From the NCBI RefSeq assembly GCF_037975245.1, contig NC_092570.1, positions 7,315,001 through 7,379,000 of the forward strand: a stretch of DNA of 64,000 bases, written 5' to 3'. The stretch is from Apostichopus japonicus. Lineage: Eukaryota; Echinodermata; Holothuroidea; Aspidochirotida; Stichopodidae. Position 1 is the first letter of the stretch. Each line of letters starts with the position of its first letter. A model generated the notes under the pieces. That model made no database searches. It saw only the letters and a program-made list of their open reading frames with translations, and was not told the origin of the DNA. The translations under genes and the position numbers were made by a program. Of the stretch, positions 23,215 to 33,930 are shown in pieces.

Positions 23215-26200
23215 TTACTCATCATTAGCTACACATCTACTCAGGAAATCCGCCCCAAAATTTTCCGAACCCTTAATTACATGCACAACGTACCGATAGG
23301 GCTGTAGATCTAAGGCCCACCTCATCACACGATTGTTGTTCATTTTAGCTTTAGTAATGTAAGCGAGTGGGTGATGGTCAGTTTCAATGGTGAACTGTTT
23401 CCCATACAAATACACATGAAATCTTTTCACCGCCCACACCAATGCGAGACATTCCTTTTCAATGACCGAAAATTTCTCCTCCCTTGGTAATAATTTCTTA
23501 CTCGCAAAAGCGATGGGGAACTTACACCCTTCAATGTCCTGCATTAGCAATGCCCCAATACCCTTATCCGATGCGTCTGTCCTCAGTATGTAAGCTAGTG
23601 AAGGATCGGGTAAATGTAGAATTGGCGCGTTCGCAAGTCGCTGTTTTAACACCTTAAAAGACACTTCTTGGGCAACGCCCCATTTGACTTTGTTTGGCTG
23701 ACCCTTTTTAGTAAGATCTGACATAGGTGCGGCAATTGCCGAAAAGTTCGGTATAAATTTATTGTAGTAGCCAACCAGGCCAAGAAAAGATCGCACTTCT
23801 TTTTTTGTGGTGGGTTGTGATGCTACCATAACCGCTTGGACTTTCTCAGGGAGGGGTTTCACTAAGCCTTCACCAACAATATGCCCAAGAAATTGTAGGG
23901 ATTTGTAGGCTACTGAACATTTACTTGGCCGTGCGGTCAACCCTGCCTTACGTAGTCTTTCCAACACATTCCTCAATGCCTTTTCATGTTGTGCGAAATC
24001 ATTTGTGAAGATCAAAATATCATCAATATAATTAATCACGTGGTCTAGGCCATTTAACAAGCGACGCATCATTCTCGTGAATGCGGCCGGCGCGTTAACC
24101 ATTCCAAAAGGAAGTACGGTAAATTGATACAGGCCTTCTGTGGTAACGAACGCGGTTTTATCTTTATCACATTCTGTTACAGGGATTTGCCAGTACCCTT
24201 TTGTAAGGTCTAGCTTACTAAAATATCTACCAGCTGATATGCGCGACATCAAATCCTCAATATTGGGGATTGGCTCTGGATCTACAAGTGTAACTGAATT
24301 TAACTTGCGATAATCCACGCAGAATCTGTTTGAGTTATCTTTCTTGCGCACCATCACAATCGGTGACGCATATTTTGAAGTTGAAGGTTCTATAACGCCC
24401 ATGCGCAACATCGCGTCTAGCTCGCTTTTGATTGTTTCCCGTAATGCGTGCGGCGCGGGGTATGGTCGTGACCTAACCGGGTCATCGGTCGTTAAAGTCA
24501 CTGCGTACTCTAGCAAGTCAGTCTTGCCAGGAAGGTCTGTCAAAACATCTGTGTATTCATTCAAAAGTTTATTGACCTTCTTCCTTTCTATGTCTTTCAA
24601 ACAGTCGCCCACATTGACATCTTTAACACTTTCCTTTTGTTCTAATGGCAATTCTATGATTGCATCTTGATCAGTTTCACTGTCGACCTCAATCACCCCT
24701 GCCCCCAGAGTTTCAAGGCACACTGTCGATGAAGCGACCTCTGCGTCATCTTTATGATATTGTGCTCTTGTCACATACCTTTTCAACAAGTTTGCATGGT
24801 AGATTTTGGTTTTTCCTGCTTGTTTTACTTTGTAGTCATTTTTGCCTACTCTCTGTTCTATTTCAAATGGTCCCTTCCATTGTAATAACAATTTGTTGTT
24901 ATCAGTAGGTAGGAGAAGTAAGACAAGATCCCCTTTTGCAAATTTTCTGTCCCTTGACCGACTATCATAGTACCCTTTGTATCTTGCAGCAGACTTGGCT
25001 AATTCACTTTGGGCTAATTGACATGTAGATTCAAGTCTATTGCGCAAGTCAATAATGTACTCGTAAGTAGTTTTTACCTCTTCGTCCGCGTCTTTCACCC
25101 ACAAATCATGTAAGATTGCTAACGGACCTCTCACGGATCTCCCATATATCAGTTCAAAGGGGGAGAACCCTAAACTACTCTGAGGAACCTCCCGGTATGC
25201 AAACAAAAGGGCGGGTAAAAACCGATCCCATTCTTTTGGCTTTTCCGCGCACAATCTTCTAAGCATTCGCTTTAGCGTTCCATTGAATCGCTCTACCAAT
25301 CCATTACAGATTGGATGGTAGGGGGTTGTGTGAATCTGGCGAATTGAAAGCAATTTGCCTACTCCTTTCATGACATCAGATGTGAACTGTGTTCCGAGGT
25401 CACTTAAAACTTCACTTGGTACTCCTACGCGCGAAAATACCTCTACAAGGGCCTCAGCTACGCGTTCAGATTCTATGCGTGGAAGCGCAACTGCTTCGGG
25501 GTATCGCGTTGCAAAATCAACAATTGTTAAGATATATCTATTACCGCGTTCACTAACGGGCGATATGGGGCCTACAAGATCCACGGCTATTCTGCGAAAT
25601 GGTGTATCTATAAGGGGCATCTTATCAAGAGGGACCCTTTGAACTTTGCCTTTGGGGAAAGTTCGCTGGCAAATGTCACACGAGGCACAGTACCTCTTGA
25701 CATCAGCTTGTAATCCTGGCCAGTAAAAATATGCCTGAATTCTATCGATAGTTTTCTTTGTCCCAAGATGGCCTGCCATAGGCGAGTCATGTGCTACTGT
25801 GAGAATTTGATTTCGAAATTTAGTAGGGACCACTAACTGTTTTGTCACTATTTTCAAATTACCCGGTCTTTCTGACTTAAACTCTCTGAACAACAAATTC
25901 TCCTTTACTAGAAACTTGATTTCGTTTGCTTTCCCTGTAAGTCTAATTTCACTCTCATCTGCTAATTTTCTGACCTTTTGTAAGGTTGAATCCTCCTTTT
26001 GTGCCTTAATCAGTTCAGCTCTACTAGCTACAACAGGTATGTCAGAGTCCACCAACGACTGAAAAGATTTTTCTTTCTTCAGTTTTTGTGCCCTTGTTTC
26101 AACTCCCCCCGTAGACTCTAGGGATTCTTTGTTTGGTGGTTTCCAACTAGGGTCGGGGTCCAATGGTCCCCTCACTCCAGGTATATTTCCTAATACTAGC

Positions 26201-27699
26201 CCATATATTGGTTTTTGCATGACTAGTGCTTCAACTGTTCCAGAAAAATATGGAGTACTAACAGTTATCACGGCGACGGGGAATTCACGGACCGTCCCAT
26301 CCATTAAAGCACACCTTCTTTTAACTCCTTGCAATTGTTTTTCATTTATGAGAGCTTCCTGTACAACAACCGCACTACAACCAGTGTCGCGCAGGACTTC
26401 AACCTCAGTGTTACCTATTAATCCCTTCAAAACTGGCATACCTTGACCGGCATTGCAGGCTGCGCTTGCAAGCGGAATTTCGTGACCACAGGCCAGTTTG
26501 ACATAAGACCCATTGGATGGAAAACATGTAGGCCTACAAAGCTTAATATCGACGCAAGCTCCCAATGGTCTGTCTTTATTGTGCGCTAGTTCGGGTGAAG
26601 TCGCAATGGTATTGTCTTGTTCTAAACCTCCCAATCTATCACGTGGAACACCCTCAAACTTACGGTTACAGTCCTTAGCTAAATGGCTTTTATTACCACA
26701 CACAAAGCACCCACTGAAATTTTGACCTACGGTAAATCGATTATCTCGATTATTATTGTTACCACGCCCACCACGGTTACTACCACCCCGATAACTACGA
26801 TCACCATGATTCTGCTCTGTGTTACCGCGCCCCCTGTTTTGATTTGGATTATATGATCGGTTATTTGGCCTATTTCCATTACTCGTTTGACTAGATCTGA
26901 AGTGAGCGAGGGCGTATTGGTCTGCCAGGAACGTCAATTCTGACAGTGAATGTGGTTTACGTTCTCTTAAAAAGATAGCCAATTCCTTATTACAACTTGC
27001 CAGCAATTGCTCTCTTACTAGTAACTCAATAACCCCTTCGAAAGTTTTCTCTATTTTTGCTAATTCCATCCAGCGAGTTATGTACCCATTAAGTCTTTCC
27101 GCGAACTGCACGTAAGTTTCATCCGCTGAAGGTTTCGCAATTCTAAATTTGTCCCTGTAACCACCCTCGGTTAATTGATAGCTTTGTAAAAGCGCGGATT
27201 TTAACTGCTCGTAGTCTGTTGCAGTTGCTACTGGTAGGCGAGAGTATATCTCCAGTGCCCGACCAGTTAAGAGTGCACTTAAGGACAACGCCCAATTTGA
27301 TTCTAACCAACCACATGACGTGGCAAATCTTTCGAACCTTAGCAAATATGCATCCAGGTCATCAAACCTGTCACGAAATTGAGGCAATTTGGGTAATTTT
27401 GGAATTGTACGTACTGTGTCATTTGAATCAGTACTTTGTGTATTCTGCCTACTTTCAGCAATTTTCAATTCATACTCTTTCATCTCAAGTGCGTGTGCAC
27501 GTTCCCTCTCTCTTTCCTCATGCTCACGTTCAATAGCTTTATCTTGTTCTTGACGCTCGAAAGCTTTTTGTTTTTCCCCACGTTCAACCCTTCTTTCCTC
27601 CCTTTCCAGAGCTTGCTGCTCTTGTGCAAATTTAATTAATCCATCCCCCTCTAAACCCAATTCACGCCCTAAAGTTAGGCATTGCTGTAATCTATCCAT
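23215..27699 (-). CDS. Gag-Pol polyprotein of Gmr1-like Ty3/gypsy element
   Basis: One open frame of 1494 residues with no internal stop. In order: an N-terminal Glu/Arg-rich coiled coil (about 20-85); Gag capsid whose C-terminal part (about 185-270) resembles the Gmr1 capsid segment from which vertebrate SCAN domains are thought to derive; an Asn/Arg/Gly-rich linker; zinc knuckle CFVCGNKSHLAKDC (331-344); protease DTGCS (438-442); integrase with an HHCC zinc finger (about 625-665), catalytic core (AVDLVGP, SDLGTQF near 766, VERFNGT) and a GPF-type tail; then reverse transcriptase (YIDD near 1224) and RNase H (TDASDKG near 1374). Integrase before reverse transcriptase is the copia-like order that defines the Gmr1-like clade. 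All catalytic motifs looked for are present, so it may be active or recently so. Confidence 0.95.
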   Translation of the reverse strand: MDRLQQCLTLGRELGLEGDGLIKFAQEQQALEREERRVERGEKQKAFERQEQDKAIEREHEERERERAHALEMKEYELKIAESRQNTQSTDSNDTVRTIPKLPKLPQFRDRFDDLDAYLLRFERFATSCGWLESNWALSLSALLTGRALEIYSRLPVATATDYEQLKSALLQSYQLTEGGYRDKFRIAKPSADETYVQFAERLNGYITRWMELAKIEKTFEGVIELLVREQLLASCNKELAIFLRERKPHSLSELTFLADQYALAHFRSSQTSNGNRPNNRSYNPNQNRGRGNTEQNHGDRSYRGGSNRGGRGNNNNRDNRFTVGQNFSGCFVCGNKSHLAKDCNRKFEGVPRDRLGGLEQDNTIATSPELAHNKDRPLGACVDIKLCRPTCFPSNGSYVKLACGHEIPLASAACNAGQGMPVLKGLIGNTEVEVLRDTGCSAVVVQEALINEKQLQGVKRRCALMDGTVREFPVAVITVSTPYFSGTVEALVMQKPIYGLVLGNIPGVRGPLDPDPSWKPPNKESLESTGGVETRAQKLKKEKSFQSLVDSDIPVVASRAELIKAQKEDSTLQKVRKLADESEIRLTGKANEIKFLVKENLLFREFKSERPGNLKIVTKQLVVPTKFRNQILTVAHDSPMAGHLGTKKTIDRIQAYFYWPGLQADVKRYCASCDICQRTFPKGKVQRVPLDKMPLIDTPFRRIAVDLVGPISPVSERGNRYILTIVDFATRYPEAVALPRIESERVAEALVEVFSRVGVPSEVLSDLGTQFTSDVMKGVGKLLSIRQIHTTPYHPICNGLVERFNGTLKRMLRRLCAEKPKEWDRFLPALLFAYREVPQSSLGFSPFELIYGRSVRGPLAILHDLWVKDADEEVKTTYEYIIDLRNRLESTCQLAQSELAKSAARYKGYYDSRSRDRKFAKGDLVLLLLPTDNNKLLLQWKGPFEIEQRVGKNDYKVKQAGKTKIYHANLLKRYVTRAQYHKDDAEVASSTVCLETLGAGVIEVDSETDQDAIIELPLEQKESVKDVNVGDCLKDIERKKVNKLLNEYTDVLTDLPGKTDLLEYAVTLTTDDPVRSRPYPAPHALRETIKSELDAMLRMGVIEPSTSKYASPIVMVRKKDNSNRFCVDYRKLNSVTLVDPEPIPNIEDLMSRISAGRYFSKLDLTKGYWQIPVTECDKDKTAFVTTEGLYQFTVLPFGMVNAPAAFTRMMRRLLNGLDHVINYIDDILIFTNDFAQHEKALRNVLERLRKAGLTARPSKCSVAYKSLQFLGHIVGEGLVKPLPEKVQAVMVASQPTTKKEVRSFLGLVGYYNKFIPNFSAIAAPMSDLTKKGQPNKVKWGVAQEVSFKVLKQRLANAPILHLPDPSLAYILRTDASDKGIGALLMQDIEGCKFPIAFASKKLLPREEKFSVIEKECLALVWAVKRFHVYLYGKQFTIETDHHPLAYITKAKMNNNRVMRWALDLQPYRYVVHVIKGSENFGADFLSRCVANDE

Positions 27700-27827
27700 A
27701 ACTTAAATTAGTATTCGTTACAGTTTCTTTCTCTAAAACTATATGATAACACGCTAAATATGGACTTTCTTTTATCGACTCTCTGCATCAAATTAAACCA
27801 TGCACAATTTGGGGGGGGGCAAAAGAT

Positions 27828-27844
27828 GCCCTGCACTTCCACCA
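27828..27844 (-). promoter_or_regulatory. candidate primer binding site
   Basis: In the element's direction TGGTGGAAGTGCAGGGC begins two bases after the 5' LTR; TGG complements a tRNA CCA end. The tRNA was not identified. Confidence 0.6.
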
Positions 27845-27846
27845 GT

Positions 27847-28589
27847 TGTCACAAGGTCCCCCTAAACAGGGTCCTTGGAACAGGTGCAGGTCTGACACAT
27901 AGAATCGATAAAAGAAGCGATACGAGTTTTAAACACAAAAATTTACTTTATTAAATGAAACCATAAGTTACGTGAGGTCTCCTACAATAATACTTAGAAA
28001 TACAAATGAATAATAATAATAATACGAATAATGCAGGTTAGGCTTGAAACGGCTTTCTCTCCAGATACAGGATAACGACTCTATCTCCGCCTCTCAGGCA
28101 ATCGAAAGGAACATCGCATGTCTCCTCTCAGTCAATGCTTGACCTAATTCTCAGGTCACAAGCTACCACCAGGTCACGGCTCCAATCCAAAACCTGGTTC
28201 ACGCAATACGTTGACTTTCACTATACGTTGACTTTCACAATAGACGTTGACTTTCACAATATACGTTGACTCTCACAATATACGTTGACTCTCACAATAT
28301 ACGGTGACTTCACTTTCAAAATTATAACTTTTTTTTTACTGTGCTGGTCCCCGACCAAATCGTCTCCCAATCTATACAGCGGGATGTCAGTGAGCGAAGT
28401 GAGTAACTCTATGCTTAATATTCCACAGAGGCAACATTCCAAAAACCGCCCAAGGAATGTAAAGGTACGACTACTAGTATTAAGTCTATTGTTACACACA
28501 CATTTATGCAAATGAGATACTGCAGTTACATAATTAGAAATTCCCTAAGTAGTACAACTAAGAGTGTTATTTTGATCGACCCCCTGACA
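27847..28589 (-). repeat. 5' LTR of the Gmr1-like element
   Basis: Same 743-base length and ends as the 3' LTR, with one base difference noticed. It should carry the promoter; no TATA box was assigned. Confidence 0.93.
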
Positions 28590-30049
28590 AAGTGATTAAA
28601 TGAACAAATACAAAACAGCATAAATTTTAAACAAAATAGAATATGAAACATGAAAACAAGTCAAAATAGAATTACCTAATAAAATCCTCATTATAGAAAA
28701 CTAACACCACCACCCATAAAAGAATAAGAATATCGCTTTGTGTGCACCGTCGGTATATCCCTCCAATCCACCGCAGTGCAGAATAATGCAGTCACTAAGT
28801 TGACAATGTAGAATTTAACTCTCGTAAGAGCAGGTCTTCTCCATAATATCCCCCCCCCCCCAACCCGCCGCAATATAATAATTCTGATATGTCATATCAG
28901 AGGTTTTCAGTTAAACTTTTCAGAAGACATTTACCCCTATTTGTACATCTGCATGCATAAGTGCCTCTCATGATAGACATAAGTTGTATAAAAGGAACGT
29001 TACAGAGTCATGTAATTAAAAGACAACTATACTAATTAACAAATGTTGTTCTCTTGCACTGACAGCTCAAATATTGTCAGAAAGATTGGATTCAATCAGG
29101 TTGTGTGAGTGGGTGGGAGGTTTTTTTTGTGGGGAATGGGAGCCCAAACTTCGAAGGGCAGTGGGCATGTGATTTTGATTTCAGAAAGGAAACCGCAAAA
29201 AAAGCACACAATGTCCCTTTGTACATTCTCAGTCTAACACTAATTGTAGTGTTTGAATTTGAACTTAACAAAACGTCACATTTTAATTACCGTTTCCTTA
29301 GTTTCTCAACTAAAGGGCACTTTCCATTACAAATATAGAAGAAAGAAACTTTCATTCACACAAAGAAGCAAGTCTAGTTTTATGAGAAGGTTTTCCCCCA
29401 CAAAACTGTGTGTTTGTGTTAATACATGAAATAAGCATGACAATATTTGGCTATAGTTAGATTCAATGTATAGTCATTCTTTGTTGCGGTGATGTGTTAT
29501 TACACACGCTTTTAAAGTAGATTTCACAGAAAGTAAAATTTTTGGTGATATATCCCCAGCAATAATTATTATTACTACCATTCCGAGGAAAGGTGCGACA
29601 TCACCAACCAAACATCACCTTGTAAATGTTTGATAATAAAAACCAATATCAAGCCTGACCTATAGGCTATGTAATCGGTACGTCACAATCAAAGAAAGCT
29701 GCTGTCATGCCAAATGATGAAGTTCGAGTTAATCAGTTAATCACACTTTTCCAGCAAAACGACATTATTGAACTTAACTCATACATTGTATTACATTCAT
29801 TACTTCTGTAACTGGAACTGGAAGTTTGAGATCTAGTCTACATCGAGAGAGGCAGTCATCTGCCCTGCCGTTACAATTCATAATAAAATTGATTTCATAT
29901 TGGAGATCGATTTAAGCACTTTAAAGGAAACCAAACATATCTTTACACAATAGCAAGCTTTGTTATATACAATATAATAGAACGTTTGTGTGGTAATGAA
30001 TATATTTAAATGTGTTTTACAATAGAAATTTAGTTAATAGCTCGTTGCC
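28590..30049. other. intergenic, duplicated 3' flank of R5
   Basis: 28590-28690 is sequence found only here. From about 28690 the block matches 13640-15062 after R3. No gene seen. Poly-C at about 28850-28862 and several poly-A/T runs. Confidence 0.7.
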
Positions 30050-31546
30050 TTATTCTAAGTTATCCACTTTACTAGGATCAAGAACATCGTAATGAATTTC
30101 CTCTTCTGTCTTCTCGCTTCCAAAAGGCTCATAAGCAGAACAGTCAACCATATCGGTGGTATTTATCGACAAAACATTTTCAGAATGAGCGCCATCTACT
30201 ATCGATTGATCAATATCGTCAATCGATACTGTTAAATATGGTTCACATCTTCCACCAGGTGACTGGTTTCCCTGGTAACGAATACCTCTTTTCTCTATCC
30301 TCTTATAAAGATCATCTGGTAGCTTACTTTCACTGTTCCCTATGTACGATTTATATTTACCTTCCTGTAATTCTTGAGAGCTGGACGGTTGGTCGTTATT
30401 TTGAGGGCATCTTCGCTCTATTTTCTTGTACAGATCATCTGGTAGTCCACATTCAGTATTCATTGCGTACGATTTGTATTTACTATCCGTGGAATCTTCT
30501 GTTGTTGTGGACGACACTAAGGTCGTATTATTTGGTAATCTACTCACTGTTCCTGTTTGGACCAATTCGCTTTCCCTCTGTGATTCAATCCCTTGCTGCT
30601 TAACTTTTCTAAAAATATGATTTTTCATTTTGTAAATGATAACCACCAAACACACAGACATTATCAGTAAGACAACGGTGGCAGCTATGATAATAATGAT
30701 AATATTCCTTAATGGTTTCATTTGTGGCTGCTCGGTGGAATTATAGGTTGTACGTGGTGGTGAGGTGTAACCCAATGTACTCGTTGAATACAATGGATGT
30801 GTTTCTACCTTAGAGATTGTTGTGTTTATGCTTTCATCGATTTCGCGGGAAAGCTTGAGATTGAAAGAACAACTTTTTGAAAAATCATTTGAAGGTGAAC
30901 ACTTGTATATACCGGTAAGATTCTCCTTTGTGATTTTCGTATGTGAAATCCCCACAGCCTTTACTACAGTGATGCTTTTAAGATGTTGAGTTGTGAAGTT
31001 CGTATATATCCTCGAAATGTTTCCTGGTTCAACTATTTCCCATGTCTGAGAATCGTATTGACCAGTCGGACTAAATGTGTAACAGAACAATTGAAAGCTA
31101 TTTTCAGTTTCATTACACTTAGCCAAGCACTGGGGCCATTCCGTAACAACGTTGAGGTTGTATGTATCCTCCATTGTTGTGTCTCCATTCTGTATCCGGC
31201 ATTTATATATTCCTTTGTGCTGAATAGTTATATTAATAAATGTCATACTTAGTGAACAAGACGATTCAAATTTCTTAAAAACATAATCATTAGACTTAAG
31301 CCCTCCTTCCTCGTAGATAGAGGTGCCATTGATAAGCATTGATATGTTACAGGTTGTCAATCCATCCCACACACACTGTAAAATAAAGAGCTCTCCAGGA
31401 AAGATGACGTCACTAACATTTCTGAATCCTTCTGCAGGACCAAGATGTACGGAGGTGGTTTGTACTGAAGCTACAAGAAATATATGAATAATGGCGCCAT
31501 ACATAAAGTAAGAGACAAGTCGAAGATTGTACGGGCTTTCCATCAT
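30050..31546 (-). CDS. R5, two-Ig-domain receptor, long-tail class
   Basis: Intact single exon of 498 residues, the same length as its twin R3. ATG at 31546 follows the shared leader. Signal peptide about 1-30; V-like Ig domain (C58, C66, C97, C116); C2-like domain (C140, C144, C155, C216, C226); stalk with many Ser/Thr and NxT/NxS sites; transmembrane about 281-304 (a run of six Ile, then AATVVLLIMSVCLVV); basic stop-transfer residues KMKNH. Tail motifs: YKSY, DLYKKI (Y373), YKSY, DLYKRI (Y414), PYLTV (Y437), AYEPF (Y472) and HYDVL (Y486). Against R3 the YELI is YEPF, so the terminal ITAM-like pair is broken. Likely a surface receptor with SH2-docking sites; ligand unknown. Confidence 0.9.
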   Translation of the reverse strand: MMESPYNLRLVSYFMYGAIIHIFLVASVQTTSVHLGPAEGFRNVSDVIFPGELFILQCVWDGLTTCNISMLINGTSIYEEGGLKSNDYVFKKFESSCSLSMTFINITIQHKGIYKCRIQNGDTTMEDTYNLNVVTEWPQCLAKCNETENSFQLFCYTFSPTGQYDSQTWEIVEPGNISRIYTNFTTQHLKSITVVKAVGISHTKITKENLTGIYKCSPSNDFSKSCSFNLKLSREIDESINTTISKVETHPLYSTSTLGYTSPPRTTYNSTEQPQMKPLRNIIIIIIAATVVLLIMSVCLVVIIYKMKNHIFRKVKQQGIESQRESELVQTGTVSRLPNNTTLVSSTTTEDSTDSKYKSYAMNTECGLPDDLYKKIERRCPQNNDQPSSSQELQEGKYKSYIGNSESKLPDDLYKRIEKRGIRYQGNQSPGGRCEPYLTVSIDDIDQSIVDGAHSENVLSINTTDMVDCSAYEPFGSEKTEEEIHYDVLDPSKVDNLE

Positions 31547-33930
31547 CTCTTACACGCAACAATGGAATTGTCAGAGAACTGCGACAGATCGCTTTTACTT
31601 AAATCAGCTGCCAACAGAACACCTCACACGAAATCAATTGCGTTGATTAGAACATGTTACATTTAAAGTTATATAATATGATCGAACGACAACTGTGATA
31701 AAGTCAGATGGACAAAATCCATGCGATAATAATTAAGTCTGTTACAATTATGCTCTCCAGTAATCTCGTCTAACATGTTAACAGTTGTAAGTATAGCTTG
31801 TTAAATGATGTATGAAAAGAAACCTTCGTTGAGATCTCTTTTAAGTTTGGTAGTTTTAAGTTACACCTATTTAGCGAGGGAAAGCATCTGGTATACACGC
31901 GAAAAGCACTACAATTTGCCTTCCTGATAAAGGTACCGAAAGCTAGTGCTTCGCTATTATCGCTTATTGGAATCGTTACTCGTTCTATTATCTTCCGTTA
32001 TTATTCTTTCAATTTTCTCCAAAGTAAGGTGATGTCTGTTAGTCTTCAAAGACATAGAGCTGTCAAATATTACACCGATTAACTAGATTTTCTCAGCCGA
32101 TATTCTCCCGGTAAAGTACTTTTACATTCGACGAAAACGACAATCTCCCAAATAGTTAGACATTTCGCATAATCATATATGCAATATCTGTAGTAGATTA
32201 CTGTATACTACAATTGATATTAGCGATGGAAGGGTCCACATCAAGAGGAACGAAGACAATGATATAATTCACCAACTTTTAAGATTTCGATTTTAGTGTT
32301 TCATTGAAGAACCAAAGCTTATTCACCAGACCTGTTTTAATGGTAGTCTTTGTCGAGAATGAATCTCCTTTATAGCTTCATTTGAAGTCTGATCGTTTAA
32401 ACGTCCTTCTATTAGCGTGGGAAAATGATCCAATTCTATTTGATAAGCCTCTCTTACCCTTTTATGCTATATAGTCTACCCAAAGCGTTCAACAATAGAC
32501 CTATTGATCCACTGTGTTTTTTGTCTTTATTTGATTTAAAATATGTTTATTTCTAGTTGCCAGATGATACCGGTGCTGTGGCCAAGTGATTAAAGGCAGT
32601 GTCAATTTGAAGCAACGAAGCGTAGGAAATTGTGAGGTTACGGGTACGACACCCGGCCGAGTCATAGTAAGGTGGGTTTTTCATTCAAATTGAAAAAAGA
32701 TTCAAAATTTGAGTTATTATGTTGAATTGGAAGCCACCCGACGTGTAAGTTGTAACCCATAAGCCCATGCGGGTTGCTCCCACATTTGTGGTAGCTTAAG
32801 CGTCGTAAAAGTAACTGCTGATTATTATATTCTTATTAGTTTTGATTATTATTATTATTATAATATGTATGCCAGGAGGATCAGTGAGCTAAGCATTTAT
32901 TAAGACCAGGGTGTCAACAATAGTCAAAAGACTAGAATGGTCTACAATGGAATAAATGATTCCTTTACTTTAAATACTTTTTTTAAGCCGCAAGTAATAA
33001 CTTTTATACCAGGGTCACCTTTTATATACAATTTACTTCGAATATCTGTTAAATATATTTAGAGGGACAAGGAAGTATAACATTTATGAACACTTATGAA
33101 TGTGCAATTAAAGAAACAAATAATTCTAGCTCCAATATTTGATAGGTTGTTTCTTTGCTGAAAACTATGTTCTGAAATGTGTTGGTTTCCTTTTATGTTA
33201 CTTTTTGCAACACTTTGCGTTGTCTCAAATGGACATTACAGCAACTTACCTCTAACGCCGTTTAATCGACAACGCCCGAAGAGAGTCTCGTACAAAATAA
33301 ATATCAACATCACTTCAACTAAAGAATAGCTGTAGATGTCTAGTCATGTATGCTAGCCTACATTTGCATATTATAATCCGGTCGGAATGTGTGCTTCGTC
33401 ACCACGTAATGTCGCTTAATTCCTGATTAATATAGCCTTCACTTAGAACATATATTAAACTGTGTAGAACATGTGAGATGATGAGTTTATCAATAAAATA
33501 TTTGGGATACATGTCTGAATATTTGTATCATGTATGTATAACGAAAGATAGGTCTGGTAATACTATGTGAAGCGTACATCAAATAACAACTTTACCCAAG
33601 CAAATGGTTGATATGTTACACTACCATGTAGTTTGGTACATCAATAGAAACGTCGTAAATTCAGTTTGACAAGTTGGTATATCTTCATGACCCTCCTGCG
33701 TATAACTATATATGGCCGATTTGTTATACGTAGAAAAGCTATAGTACAAAGGGAGTGTAGGTGCAGATAATAGCTGTGAGCATTATATGTATCGCTAATA
33801 TTGTTGTATTACCACATATGCTTATTTCTGTGAATTGATAAATGAGTTTGGCATCTGTGCTTTAGCCTATTGCTTTCGAAATACGTTTGGTTTAGGTGGG
33901 CTGCAGTGAAACTAAACAGCATTCTCCACT
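31547..33930. other. intergenic, duplicated 5' side of R5
   Basis: Leader at 31547-31625, then sequence matching 16640-18950. The counterparts of the small frames in the R3 copy are broken here. It ends at the 8-bp target TCTCCACT (33923-33930) of the hAT element. A diverged tRNA-like relic lies inside. Confidence 0.7.
32572..32667 (+). repeat. second tRNA-Ser/Leu-like relic
   Basis: Diverged copy of 17604-17698 with the same B box (GGGTACGACACCC) but a mutated A box (TGGCCAAGTGA). It arose by the unit duplication. Confidence 0.42.

Larger units (their letters stand above)
22375..28589 (-). mobile_element. complete Gmr1-like Ty3/gypsy LTR retrotransposon
   Basis: Two 743-base LTRs (22375-23117 and 27847-28589), both TGTCAC ... 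CTGACA, enclose one long ORF on the - strand. The element is flanked by a perfect 5-bp duplication AAGTG (22370-22374 and 28590-28594). I noticed one difference between the LTRs (AGGAAAC near 22961 against AGGCAAC near 28433), so the insertion is young. A primer binding site and polypurine tract are at the expected places. Domain order Gag-PR-IN-RT-RNaseH marks it as Gmr1-like. Confidence 0.95.
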
